Shown: piece after piece, positions 7,268 through 15,718 of the stretch
How the letters are laid out: the number at the start of each line of letters is the position of its first letter
Numbering within the stretch: the first letter of the stretch is position 1
Source of the DNA: UBA9655 sp963704475
Lineage (GTDB): Bacteria > Pseudomonadota > Alphaproteobacteria > UBA9655
DNA: 64,000 bases
Assembly (NCBI GenBank): GCA_963704475.1
Contig: OY969900.1
Span: forward strand, 186,001 to 250,000
Direction: 5' to 3'
Translations under genes and position numbers: made by a program
The notes under the pieces: model-generated
What the model was told of the DNA's origin: nothing
What the model saw: the letters and a program-made list of their open reading frames with translations, nothing else
Database searches by the model: none

Positions 7268-9379
7268 ATGCAGCAATTTTGTTTTTTCTTTATTACTTTT
7301 GGGCTCTTCATTTCTTCAAATGCTCTGGCCATGCATGCGGGGTCACCTACTCAAGTCTCATCAACCGCAGAACCACAAGCTCTAAGAAATGAAAGACAAC
7401 CACTAGATCTTCTCGTCACGCCTTCTCAAGAACAAAACCTTAAAGTTCCGCTCCAATCTCAAGAGCAATTTTCCCATGATCAACCTGCCTTCCCCTCCCC
7501 CGCTTTTGATCAAGGGGTTGATTTTCTCCCGCCTTTAAAGAAAGTTTTTACCTTAGGTGCAGTTGGTGGCCCGTGGAAAGTCTCACCTTTGTATGATTTT
7601 TTGCCTGTTGCACCACCCCCTAAACCTGTCATTCGTGAAGGAATCGTGCTGCCCAAGGTTGACCTAGCGCATTTAGGCATTTCTGATTTTTTTAGAAAAT
7701 TTGGTGTTTCACTAGGAGAATATGACTTTCCTAGATTTAAATTTGATCTACAAAAGATTCAATGGGAATTCAAGCTGTCAGAATTAAAATTGAGAACACT
7801 CGATCTATCAGCACTTCTTGCTGCAAAATCTTCAGAGTCCACAGAAAATGGCTCTGAGGCTGCATCTGCAAGCTCACTAGGAACTACTTTCGATCTATCA
7901 GTATTTAAGCCTGCAAAAGAAAGATTTGCACAAACAGCAATCTCCGATTTAACTAATGAGCAGATCATTCTTCTTTTTAAAGATCTAACTTCTTTTTGTT
8001 TCGATGCAGGTGATGCTAAAAAATTAGAAGACTTATTGCGGGATGCAAGAGCTCGAAGGGTAATTCTTGAGACATCGAGAGGCTCTGAAAACATTATTTC
8101 TAAAGCTGTAGAAACAGCAGATCTCTTCGATCACAAGGGGAAACTTAAAACTCTTATCGCAGCAGAAGACTTCGTGGAACATCTTGCCCGCCAACCAGTT
8201 GATGAAAAAGGTGAAACGACATTGTCCAAGGCATTGTTACATGCCGTTTATTTCAGACGCTCTGAAGTCCTAACTCTTCTCTTTCAAAATCAGAAAATTG
8301 TTGAGCATTTAAGCTCCATCCCTGATCGGGAATATCAGAGTGTTGTCATGAAGGCTCTGATAGTAGCGGTAATCTTACCTAATCGCGAAACTCTCTTGAC
8401 CGCCTTTTATGAATCAAGTGTAGTTTTTAGTCATCTTGTATCCTGTTTCTCCCGAGGAGCCACAGCTGTAGAACCTATTTCAAAGACCTTTACAAAAGTG
8501 GGGCTGTTGAGCGCTTTATCAGAGCGTGCAGCAGAAAAAATAGACCGCCTTCTCCATGAAGGGGTGGAGAGTTTTATGCGAGAAGACGCTGGCTTTGTTA
8601 CCCAAGTAATGAAAAAAGCCATTAAAGATCGTAACCCTTATCTTGCTCGGAAGCTTCTTGTTGACCTCAAGCTTGTTACTTTGCCTCTCCAAATCAAAGA
8701 AGCCATTGAGGTTTCAGCAATATGGGAGAGCCTAAGTGATGAAAACAAACGGGCCCTTTTGACAATAGCGCAAACTATGTATCCTCAGTTAACAGAAGAA
8801 ATGCTGATAGGAAATCACAAACAAATGCGTGCCTATGAGCATGCAATTGTAGGCCATCCCTCAGTTGTAGATGATATGGAAGCCTTTGGATTTGAAGGAC
8901 TCACAAGATATCGAGACCTTCTTGCAGAAAGTTCACATCCTATCGAACGAGAAGCACAAAAGAAAGCTCTGGAACGAGAGTTCTTGAGGAGATTTCCTGC
9001 AAAGACAGCGCCCTGGTTTCATGCAGAAACAGAGGCTGCTTATGATCTCAGAATGTTTGGACAGGGTGCAAAGGCCTTAGTTGTTGAGCTGGATGTTCTT
9101 CCTGAACGGCAAAGAGAAGGATTACTTCGTCCTCACTTAGGTGAACAGACGACTTACACAGAAAAAGCAGCAGGAATATGTAATACCCATAACATTGGCG
9201 TAACGTCTCTTGTTGCCCAAATGGCCCCATTGGCCGTAATTACAAGTACGAGTACAAGCCACTTAAAAGAGATAGCAACGCATATTACGGCAGGTAAATA
9301 TCCTTTCCTGGGTATGCGGTTGACTCCACAAGCGAGACACCCTATGCAGCTGTATCCACTAAGCCTCAACTGCCGTTAG
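7268..9379 (+). pseudogene. Subtilase-like exported protein, 5' part (interrupted by IS1595)
   Basis: The start at ATG 7268 gives a signal peptide (QQFCFFFITFGLFISSNALA). A TTG 24 bases upstream would extend it. About 600 residues follow that I do not recognise, mostly helical from residue 200 on (FVEHLARQPVDEKGETTLSK), resembling helical repeats. Near the end, CNTHNIGVTSLVAQMAPLAV looks like a degenerate subtilisin His motif. At 9306 the gene is cut by an IS1595 element; the frame then runs into the element and stops at 9379. The continuation is at 10364-11170. Removing the element plus one TATCCTTT restores the frame as KYPFINCSWG, so this was one protein of roughly 950 residues. Confidence 0.7.
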
Positions 9380-10363
9380 TAGTTTAGCTGGAATTGGGTC
9401 TATTTCAAGCGCTTGTTGGATTAACCTATAAAACAGTTTTCCTCTCGAGTTAGATGTCCTTCGATTAAACCTAAAGGTAAATTCATCCAAGTAATATGGC
9501 AAATTTTTGTGATTAATTGCACCGTGAAGCGTGCCCATTAGCCATCGTTTAAGTAATGCAGCAACAAGATGGGCTTGCTCGATTAGATCCTCATTCTTCA
9601 CGTTGCGATTAACTATCTGCAAATGCGTGTATCCAAGCTTACTTAATCCGCTATATCCAGCCCAGCCATCGGTTCGTATTGTGCTACCCATCTCAACCAT
9701 CTGCTGAACGGTATTGTCTAACACCGCACCGGAGGCATTACTGATGGGAGCCATTCTAATGCGTCCAATGCCCCATTGGGTCTCTTCCGCTGCTATTAAA
9801 ACCAATGTTTTTCCCGTCGCTCCACGCCCTTTTTTGCCTGGTTGCTCGCTGCCAATCATCGTTTCATTTATTTCAATGGTGCCGCTCAATTTATCGCGCC
9901 CAGGCCTCACCATAGCTCGACGTAGTTTATGTAACCATTCCCATGCCGTATGGTAGCTGCCCAATCCAAGTGATTGTTGCAGACCACTGGCGCTCACGCC
10001 ATTCTTTTGGCTCACAACATACCAAATGGCCTGGAACCACAATCGAAGAGGCTTATGTGTGTCTTGGAAAAGTGTATCGACAATCACTGATCCTTCGTAT
10101 TTACAGGACTGACAACGATAGAGTCCTCGGCCTAATTTTAAGGCGCCTCTCGCGGAGCAACGCAAGCACTGATATCCATGGGGCCAGCGAATCATTGCCA
10201 AATAATCCAAACAGGCTTCCTCATCTGGAAACATGTTCATGAGTTCAACCGCATCTTCAGGGTAAGTTTTCATATCATGAAAAAACTACAAATAATGCCA
10301 AGTGGAGTCAACTGCAAAATTTTGTCAGTTTAGGCTGTTTGTGGAGTCAACCGCATACCCAGG
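9307..10363 (-). mobile_element. IS1595-family insertion sequence with 8-bp target duplication
   Basis: The element is 1057 bp. Both ends carry the same inverted repeat, about 25 bp, starting CCTGGGTATGCGGTTGACTC. It is flanked by a perfect TATCCTTT duplication (9299-9306 and 10364-10371); 8 bp is the rule for IS1595. It carries one transposase gene on the minus strand. It sits inside the subtilase-like gene, and the intact repeats and duplication indicate a recent insertion. Confidence 0.93.
9359..10273 (-). CDS. IS1595 family transposase (ISXO2-like)
   Basis: A 304-residue transposase. An N-terminal zinc ribbon (CLRCSARG then YRCQSCKY, about residues 36-60) precedes the DDE domain with TIEINETMIGSEQPGKKGRG and later TDGWAGYSGL. 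The C-terminal region NHKNLPYYLDEFTFRFNRR matches the family. The first catalytic Asp, usually in a VDET-type motif, reads as Asn here (codon AAT in INET), which could make the enzyme weak or dead. Otherwise the gene is full length and occupies most of the element. Confidence 0.9.
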   Translation of the reverse strand: MKTYPEDAVELMNMFPDEEACLDYLAMIRWPHGYQCLRCSARGALKLGRGLYRCQSCKYEGSVIVDTLFQDTHKPLRLWFQAIWYVVSQKNGVSASGLQQSLGLGSYHTAWEWLHKLRRAMVRPGRDKLSGTIEINETMIGSEQPGKKGRGATGKTLVLIAAEETQWGIGRIRMAPISNASGAVLDNTVQQMVEMGSTIRTDGWAGYSGLSKLGYTHLQIVNRNVKNEDLIEQAHLVAALLKRWLMGTLHGAINHKNLPYYLDEFTFRFNRRTSNSRGKLFYRLIQQALEIDPIPAKLLTAVEA

Positions 10364-11170
10364 TATCCTTTTATCAATTGTTCTTGGGGACCATGTTCAG
10401 AATCGAGCAATACGGATAGTCCTCTCTCTATTTTTTCTTTCCATCAAGAGCTTAACACTTTGCTAGGGCGTTCCGATATTGTCCTCATTAAATCAGCAGG
10501 GAATGAAGGCGCCTCTCTTGATAATCCAGCATCCACCGAAGATATTGCAGGGAAGGTTTTCTCAAGACTCCTCAATCGTTTGAAGCCTGAGGAAACAACA
10601 AATTTGATTTTGGCTGTTAACCTTGATCCAACTAATGAAGTCGCTAAGAGCTCGAACACACCGGGCACTTCCAGTTATATTTATCGCATGACGATCTCGG
10701 CACAGGGCTCAAAAACTTTTTGGTTGGATGAGACTGGCCATGACCATCGTCCTCTTCAAGATGGAGGTACCTCCTCTGCAGCGCCTATTGCAACGGGTGC
10801 TGCACTTTTGTTGCAAAGCTATAAACCAGCCTTTTCACCCGTGCTTGTTAAGGCTTGTTTGTTGCATTCAGCCCAGCGCGAGTTTCCTATTTATGGCGAA
10901 GATGGGATTGTCACACGTGGTGTCTATGAAACAACTCCCTCCCTAAGGTGGACGCAAGAAAATCTTCTTCAAGAACAATATTCCTTCTCCAAATACGGAA
11001 TGGGTATTTTGAATATCAGAGCAGCATTCCAGTATGCTGATTTGCTCGAAAGACATCTCAGCCTTAGAGAAGGCAATACATCTGTAACATTTGAAGAACT
11101 CGAGGATTTGCGCAAAAGGCTGCCTGTTCGTAGGTCTCAACGCTCACATGACCCTGCTGTCGATGCGTAA
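10364..11170 (+). pseudogene. Subtilase (S8 peptidase) 3' part, catalytic Ser half
   Basis: This is the distal part of the gene interrupted at 9306. Read from the target duplication, it opens with RYPFINCSWGPCSE, then the oxyanion-hole motif SAGNEGASLDNP and the catalytic serine motif GGTSSAAPIATGAALLL, both classic for S8 serine peptidases. A helical tail ends at 11170. A TTG at 10460 would allow a separate short product, but it would lack the His and Asp of the triad and a signal peptide. The intact ancestor was a secreted protease with a long N-terminal region. Confidence 0.82.
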
Positions 11171-11249
11171 GCCTTTTTAATGGCTCTGTCTCATTTGTGA
11201 AGAGTAAGGGCCTGTTAAAAAATAACTATAACAATTTATTAAAATCGTC

Positions 11250-11933
11250 TATATAATGGAGGAATGAGAGAAGACTGCTTTCCGGAGCCTTAAATGAGCG
11301 CCTGAGAAGATTATTTGCAGCAGCTGAGGCTAAAGTGCTGGGCCGAGGCAGTGTGACGCGAATAGCAAAAGCTACAGGCATATCAAGGCGCGCCATCCAC
11401 GTAGGTTTGGAAGAATTATCAGGCAAGGATTTCAAGGCTGCAGCTCAGCTTAAAGCTGGCAAGATACGAGCATCTGGTGGGGGGGGCGCAAAAAAGTTAC
11501 AGTACAAGACCCAACAATCAAAGAAGATCTGGAGAGCTTGCTGGAATCAACAACACGCGGTGATCCAGAGTCCCCATTGCGCTGGACATGCAAGAGTTTA
11601 AGGACACTGGCAGATGAACTGAAAGCCCTTGGCCACAAGGTGAGCTATCCTGTTGTAGGGCAGCTTTTGCATGCCCTGGACTATAGTCTTCAAGGAAACG
11701 CAAAGACATTAGGAGGATCACAACATGCGGACAGAAATGAACAATTCGAATGGATCAACGCCTGCGTTAAGAAAACAATGGAAAATAGCAACCCCGTAAT
11801 TTCAGTGGATACAAAGAAAAAAGAATTGGTGGGCGCTTACAAAAATAAGGGACAAACGTGCAGACAAAAAGGGGAGCTAGAAGAAGTTAAAGTCCATGAC
11901 TTTATCGACAAAACTTTTGGCCGCGTCAATCTT
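11250..11933 (+). pseudogene. ISAzo13-family transposase fragment, frameshifted
   Basis: One frame encodes ALNERLRRLFAAAEAKVLGR and SVTRIAKATGISRRAIHVGL; after a frame change near 11500-11540 a second frame encodes TTRGDPESPLRWTCKSLRTL and later NPVISVDTKKKELVG. These follow the order of ISAzo13 transposases (HTH, then first catalytic Asp in VDTKKKE). The frame break lies near a run of seven Gs (GGTGGGGGGGG). Sequence after VHDF at about 11912 diverges and from 11934 matches the piece also present at 5987-6030. The C-terminal half is missing. Confidence 0.75.
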
Positions 11934-12288
11934 TCGAAGAGTGGAAGAAACCTTCTGCTTAACTCCACATGGGTTCTTAGACGCTGTTAGTTAATTCGCT
12001 TTGCAAGTTTTTCAGTAATCGACCTCTTAGCCAGCTGTAATTTCTTGATCACACCTCTGTCCTATCGTTTTTCAACAGCTTGAAAGAGGGTTTATAATTT
12101 TCTCGTAACTTACATTTGCGAGAACGGCCTTGTTTAAAGCGATTTTAAAGTTTAAACTTATTCCTGCAGGTTCTCTTAGGAAGCCCGCAGATGTCATCCT
12201 TGGCATTAGAAGTTCTCTTGCTCCCGATTTAATCGGGGGCGTAGCACTTCTTATGACCGAGGATCCTTTGAGTCTTTAGAATTTTACA
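11934..12288. other. Mosaic non-coding stretch with a recF scrap and a hairpin
   Basis: No intact gene. It starts with about 45 bases also found at 5987-6030 (IS481-type remnant). It then has a short copy of the recF 3' end (12121-12156) and a hairpin around TGCTCCCGATTTAATCGGGG at about 12210-12230. GATGTCATCCTTGG near 12188 recurs inverted near 12615-12650. Confidence 0.5.
12121..12156 (+). repeat. recF: 36-bp duplicate of the recF 3' region
   Basis: AGAACGGCCTTGTTTAAAGC and the following 16 bases match recF at 4069-4104 with two differences. It encodes the same peptide (RTALFKAILK) and then diverges. It lies 540 bp before gyrB, recF's common chromosomal partner, as if a former recF end had once been adjacent. 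Confidence 0.75.
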
Positions 12289-12578
12289 ATGGGTTATTTT
12301 GTCTATATCATGACAAACATGCTTGGAGGAGTTCTTTATATTGGCGTAACGAATGATTTAATTTGTCGCGTTTATGAGCATAAAAACGGTTTACGAGATG
12401 GCTTCACAAAAAAAAATATAGCCTTACAAAGCTGGTGTATTATGAAAGTCATCAATATGTTGCCGCAGCTATTCAAAGAGAAAAAGTCTTAAAACATTGG
12501 AAGAGAGACTGGAAAATACGTTTGATTACAGAACATAACACCCAATGGAAAGATTTGGGGAAAGAGATTTGGAATTGA
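12289..12578 (+). pseudogene. GIY-YIG endonuclease-like protein, frameshifted in a poly-A run
   Basis: The first frame encodes the GIY-YIG core in its usual single-domain form: MGYFVYIMTNMLGGVLYIGV, then LICRVYEHKNG with the conserved Arg and the His-Lys. After nine consecutive A residues at about 12409-12417 the sequence continues in another frame: YSLTKLVYYESHQYVAAAIQ, EKVLKHWKRDWKIRLI, stopping at 12578. The family (UPF0213/YhbQ-like) is about 90-100 residues, matching the two parts together. One extra A (or two fewer) would restore the frame. It is either a pseudogene or a slippage-prone gene. Confidence 0.8.
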
Positions 12579-12699
12579 AGGATCCTCGGGCTAAGAAAAG
12601 CTAATGTTTTTCTTACTCAAGGATGACATCTAGAGGGGCTAGCCCAAGGATGACACCTGTAGAGCAAAAATGATACCATAGAGAGTAAATAGGAAACCT

Positions 12700-15111
12700 A
12701 TGACACAACCACCACAAAATCCAGAATATGGCGCTCACTCGATAAAAGTATTGCGGGGTCTTGATGCTGTCCGCAAACGGCCGGGAATGTATATCGGCGA
12801 TACGGACGATGGGTCGGGCCTCCACCATATGGTGTATGAGGTTGTGGATAACGCAATCGACGAAGCGCTTGCAGGGCATTGTGACAAAGTCGATGTCATT
12901 CTCAATGCGGATGGGTCCGTCACCGTTAGGGATAATGGGCGCGGCATCCCTGTTGATATTCATCATGAAGAAGGTGTTTCAGCAGCTGAAGTGATTATGA
13001 CCCAGCTTCATGCAGGGGGAAAATTTGACCAAGATTCTTATAAGGTTTCGGGAGGACTTCATGGTGTTGGCGTTTCTGTTGTCAATGCGTTGTCAGAAAA
13101 ACTCCTCCTCACTATTTATTCTCAAGGCAAAAAGCATTTTATGAGCTTTACCCATGGAGATCCGGATGAACATCTTAAGGTTGTGGGAGACGCTGACGGA
13201 AAAAAAGGGACAGAGATTACCTTTTTACCTTCAAAAGAAACGTTTACACAAACAACCTTTGACTTTGCAACTCTTGAGCATCGCTTGCGCGAGCTTGCTT
13301 TTTTAAATTCAGGCGTAACCTTAATCTTGCGGGATGAGCGTCATGTTGAGCCCAAAGAAGTCGTGATGCATTACGAGGGAGGGGTACGCGCTTTTGTCGC
13401 CTATCTCGATCGCAACAAAACCGCTCTTCATACGCCCCCTATCATTATTCAGGGAGAAAAAGATGGAATTATCACTGACTTGGCTATGGAATGGACCGAT
13501 AGCTACCATGAAACAACCCTTTGCTTTACAAACAATATTCCTCAACGTGATGGGGGAACCCATTTAGCTGGCTTTCGTGCAGCCTTAACCCGTGCGATTA
13601 ATCTATATTCTACGGGAATGGGTCGGAAAGATAAGTTGTCTCTTACGGGAGAAGATATGCGTGAGGGATTGACCTGCGTTTTGTCTGTCAAAGTACCTGA
13701 TCCAAAATTTTCTTCTCAAACAAAGGATAAGCTTGTCTCTTCTGAAGTTCGTACCGCTGTAGAAGGCCTTGTGGGGGATAGATTTCAACAATGGTTAGAA
13801 GAGCATCCTCACGAAGCAAAAAAAATTATCGAACGCATTATGGAAGCAGCCCTTGCCCGTGAAGCGGCTCGTAAAGCCCGGGAATTAACCCGCAGAAAAG
13901 GAGCGCTTGATATTGCGTCTCTTCCCGGCAAGTTGGCTGATTGTCAAGAGCGTGATCCTGCTAAGAGCGAGATCTTTATTGTAGAAGGAGATGGTGCTGG
14001 AGGGACGGCAAAACAAGGACGAGACCGAAAAACTCAAGCAATTCTGCCCTTGCGTGGGAAAGTTTTAAATGTTGAGCGGGCGCGCTTTGATAAAATGATT
14101 CACTCAGAACAAATTGGAACCTTGATCACAGCCCTTGGCATGGGAATTGGGCGAGATGATTTCAACATTGAAAAAGCACGCTATCACAAAATTATTCTGA
14201 TGACAGACGCTGATGTAGACGGGAGTCATATCCGAACTCTCCTTCTTACGTTCTTTTATCGTCAAATGCCTGAGGTCATTGAAAAGGGATATCTTTATAT
14301 TGCCCGCCCCCCCCTGTTTAAAGCAAAAAAGGGAAATTCCGTTCTTTATCTAAAGGATGACAATTCCTTAACCCACTACCTTATTGATGGGGGCCTTGAA
14401 GGGACGACACTGGTTCTTCAAAACGGAACGCAAGTGGCAGGAGCTGATCTGCGCCGTATTTTAGAGGTCTGTCGGCAAGTGGAAGAGATGACAACAATAC
14501 CCGCAAAGGCTGTGGGATCTTCCTATATTATAGAACAAGCAGCAGTTGCTGGGATTTTGAATGCTGATGAATTTCCCCTGCACGCAACCCAATGGGCACA
14601 AAAATTTGTAGATCGTCTGAATCTGATTGCGCAGCCAGGTCAAAAAACATGGGTAGGGTCTCTTGACGATTCTCTTACTCTTTCCATAAGCCGAACCTTA
14701 CAAGGTGTTGAAGAGGTGTATAAACTACGAGCTCCTCTTCTTAATACGGCTGAAATTCGGCAGTTGGATCGTCTTAAGGCGACGCTCGAGGATATTTTTA
14801 CAGGTATTCCTTCCTTCAAAACAAAAGATGCTGCCTACCCGATCACAGGTCCCCTAGCCCTTCTTAATCTCATTCTTGAGCGAGGCCGAAAAGGATTTAG
14901 TATCCAACGCTATAAAGGGCTTGGAGAGATGAATTTTGAACAACTATGGGAGACAACCTTGGATCCTGAAGTGCGCACCCTTTTGCAGGTTAAGATAGAA
15001 CATATAGACGAAGCATCCGAAATCTTTTCAACATTGATGGGGGATGTGGTTGAACCGCGTCGTGAGTTTATCCAAGCAAATGCCCTGAACGTAAGAAATT
15101 TGGATGTTTGA
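12700..15111 (+). CDS. gyrB: DNA gyrase subunit B
   Basis: GyrB supplies the ATPase and TOPRIM metal site of the type II topoisomerase that introduces negative supercoils. The 803 residues run in the usual order: GHKL ATPase (DNAIDEALAGHCDKVDVILN, DNGRGIPVDIH, GGLHGVGVSVVNALS), transducer, TOPRIM (FIVEGDGAGGTAKQGRDR, LMTDADVDGSHIRTLLL) and C-terminal tail (IQRYKGLGEMNFEQLWETT). The usual EGDSAGGSAK reads EGDGAGGTAK here; the catalytic Glu and DADVD are intact. An AGGA sequence precedes the ATG. The downstream bamE starts 3 bases after the stop. Confidence 0.97.
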   Translation: MTQPPQNPEYGAHSIKVLRGLDAVRKRPGMYIGDTDDGSGLHHMVYEVVDNAIDEALAGHCDKVDVILNADGSVTVRDNGRGIPVDIHHEEGVSAAEVIMTQLHAGGKFDQDSYKVSGGLHGVGVSVVNALSEKLLLTIYSQGKKHFMSFTHGDPDEHLKVVGDADGKKGTEITFLPSKETFTQTTFDFATLEHRLRELAFLNSGVTLILRDERHVEPKEVVMHYEGGVRAFVAYLDRNKTALHTPPIIIQGEKDGIITDLAMEWTDSYHETTLCFTNNIPQRDGGTHLAGFRAALTRAINLYSTGMGRKDKLSLTGEDMREGLTCVLSVKVPDPKFSSQTKDKLVSSEVRTAVEGLVGDRFQQWLEEHPHEAKKIIERIMEAALAREAARKARELTRRKGALDIASLPGKLADCQERDPAKSEIFIVEGDGAGGTAKQGRDRKTQAILPLRGKVLNVERARFDKMIHSEQIGTLITALGMGIGRDDFNIEKARYHKIILMTDADVDGSHIRTLLLTFFYRQMPEVIEKGYLYIARPPLFKAKKGNSVLYLKDDNSLTHYLIDGGLEGTTLVLQNGTQVAGADLRRILEVCRQVEEMTTIPAKAVGSSYIIEQAAVAGILNADEFPLHATQWAQKFVDRLNLIAQPGQKTWVGSLDDSLTLSISRTLQGVEEVYKLRAPLLNTAEIRQLDRLKATLEDIFTGIPSFKTKDAAYPITGPLALLNLILERGRKGFSIQRYKGLGEMNFEQLWETTLDPEVRTLLQVKIEHIDEASEIFSTLMGDVVEPRREFIQANALNVRNLDV

Positions 15112-15114
15112 GTT

Positions 15115-15573
15115 ATGAGAAAATCATCTTTTATAAATATTTCTGTCCTTTTCTTCTTAGTCCTTAGCGGATGTGCAACAATTGATATTCGGGGACACGA
15201 AGTTGACATGGACCAACTTAAAGAAATTAAAGTTGATGTAACCACAAAAGAACAAGTTGCTGAATTATTGGGCACCCCTGCGGCTGTTTCAACGTTTAAT
15301 AACAACACCTGGTTTTATATGTCTGATATAACCTCAACCCGTGCTTTTTTGTCCCCTACTATCTTAAAAAGCAACATTACCCGCATAGAGTTTGATAATA
15401 AAGGGAAGGTTAAAGCTCTCACCTCTTTGACAGAGGTCGATAGAGGTGTTGTGTCTTATGTCAATCGTGAAACACCGACAGCTGGCCACGAGTTTGGCGT
15501 TCTAGAGCAAATCTTTGGAAACGTGGGACGCTTTAATGGAAAAGACCCAGATATGGGGAGAAGAGGTCGTTAA
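15115..15573 (+). CDS. bamE: Outer membrane assembly lipoprotein BamE (SmpA/OmlA)
   Basis: BamE is a small lipoprotein of the BAM complex, which folds beta-barrel proteins into the outer membrane. The 152 residues start with a lipoprotein signal ending in the lipobox LSGC, followed by VTTKEQVAELLGTPAAVSTF and NTWFYMSDITSTRAF, matching the SmpA/OmlA fold, and EFDNKGKVKAL. The gene starts 3 bases after gyrB, so the two are probably cotranscribed. Its partner bamD lies at 35797-36615. It converges with the histidine kinase gene downstream. Confidence 0.92.
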   Translation: MRKSSFINISVLFFLVLSGCATIDIRGHEVDMDQLKEIKVDVTTKEQVAELLGTPAAVSTFNNNTWFYMSDITSTRAFLSPTILKSNITRIEFDNKGKVKALTSLTEVDRGVVSYVNRETPTAGHEFGVLEQIFGNVGRFNGKDPDMGRRGR

Positions 15574-15604
15574 TCTAGTGGTGCAACCCGTAAGTAATCT
15601 ATTA

Positions 15605-15690
15605 TAAACCAAGCATTGGCGAGGAGTGAAACGGTCCTCGCGCAGACGGGGAAGTAACCCAGTGAAAGACTCAAGCCGAAGGGCTTGCAC
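15605..15690. other. Structured intergenic segment of unknown nature
   Basis: Between the convergent bamE and histidine kinase genes lie closely packed stems: GCGAGGA/TCCTCGC (15619-15625 with 15635-15641), GGG/CCC (15648-15660), and CAAGCC-GAAG-GGCTTG (15672-15687). There is no clear T-run after the last stem. It could be a small structured RNA, an intron-related scrap or a bidirectional terminator. I cannot match it to a known RNA family. Confidence 0.35.
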
Positions 15691-15718
15691 GACTTATCTA
15701 CGTACTATGCATTTTATT

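Noticed and set aside
11335..11601. 88-codon frame with an HTH-like start as a stand-alone small regulator
   Set aside because: It is the first part of an ISAzo13 transposase whose remainder continues in another frame.
15605..15690. RNase P RNA, SRP RNA or tmRNA
   Set aside because: None of the conserved core sequences of these RNAs could be recognised in the segment.
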